From positions 1 to 38,112 of the IMG/VR virus record IMGVR_UViG_3300033145_000809: 38,112 nt of DNA, one strand, 5' to 3'. The first letter of the stretch is position 1. Each line of letters opens with the position of its first letter. Shown in pieces: positions 37,905 to 38,112 of this stretch. Origin of the DNA: a virus. Under the pieces are notes generated by a model, which was not told the origin of the DNA, ran no database searches, and worked only from the letters and a program-made list of their open reading frames with translations. A program made the translations under genes and the position numbers.

Positions 37905-38112
37905 TCACTTTTTTATTTCATAATACATTGTGCACATACAATTAATAACGTTCCCCGGACTTCCCATCGGATCGCATGGATAACGTAACATATCCGGTCC
38001 TACTGAAAATTCCTCATCTATCCCCACTCTCTGCTGATTGGCCTCCATATGATCGGGCCGCGAGTTAGGAGCGAATGCCGACAGCCACACTTTATCATGA
38101 GGTATACTGGAG
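37905..38112 (-). CDS. Minor head / head morphogenesis protein, C-terminal part
   Basis: This is the C-terminal part of the gene that starts at 668; bases 37999-38112 duplicate 1-114, so residues there are counted twice. It carries the diagnostic end of the Mu gpF family (R-P-D-H, P-C-D-P, N-C-M-C). The stop at 37905 is 3 bases before the protease start codon. Confidence 0.85.
   Translation of the reverse strand, partial: SSIPHDKVWLSAFAPNSRPDHMEANQQRVGIDEEFSVGPDMLRYPCDPMGSPGNVINCMCTMYYEIKK
37999..38112. repeat. Terminal direct repeat, right copy
   Basis: Identical to bases 1-114; see that entry. Nothing in the repeat other than the minor head gene is recognised. Confidence 0.95.

Overview
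This window is almost certainly one complete, circularly permuted genome of a tailed siphovirus of about 38.0 kb. The first 114 bases recur exactly as the last 114, and one head gene runs off the left end and continues at the right end in the same frame, so the unit genome is about 37,998 bp. Every convincing gene lies on the minus strand. The host is very probably a member of the Bacteroidota. Promoters have the TTTG / TAnnTTTG form, start codons lack Shine-Dalgarno sites and sit in AT-rich contexts, and six signal peptides end with a glutamine right after the predicted cleavage site (the Bacteroidetes 'Q-rule'). I saw no integrase, repressor, tRNA or CRISPR array, so nothing here shows a temperate life style.

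Late module (minus strand, from about 4200 down to 1, then across the join from 38112 to 20413): small and large terminase, portal, a 51-aa protein, Mu gpF-like minor head protein, prohead protease, HK97-fold major capsid protein, a signal-peptide-bearing protein, connector and head-tail joining proteins, tail terminator, a second exported-looking protein, tail tube, a lambda G/GT-type chaperone pair with a -1 slippery run, tape measure, and a 1395-aa tail tip/fibre protein. Four or five small signal-peptide-bearing beta-rich proteins follow (one with a LamG-like lectin fold). The lysis cassette is last: holin, XhlA-like protein, TIGR02594-type endolysin and unimolecular spanin. A structured noncoding region and a strong terminator near 20030 close the module.

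Early/middle module (minus strand, 19917 down to 4944): an Imm-5-like Ala/Tyr-repeat protein, several unknown proteins, two NUMOD4/HNH homing-endonuclease relatives and one NUMOD1 protein, a RecE-like exonuclease with its annealing partner, a replication initiator with 11-bp iterons inside its gene (candidate origin), a coiled-coil protein, an MmcB-like nuclease, many tiny ORFs, and a tight cassette of radical SAM enzyme, P-loop kinase-like protein, GT2 glycosyltransferase and small membrane protein. A terminator near 4880 closes it.

The strongest novel signal is a family of four structured 5' leader RNAs (at about 5.9, 10.4, 17.2 and 18.7 kb). Each starts at a promoter, ends just before a start codon, and shares a fold whose stems covary between copies. 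In at least three copies the extreme 5' end of the RNA pairs with two internal segments. A fifth leader at 15.2 kb has the same layout with a different sequence. Two further candidate noncoding RNAs sit at the two early/late boundaries (4.6 kb and 20.0-20.4 kb).
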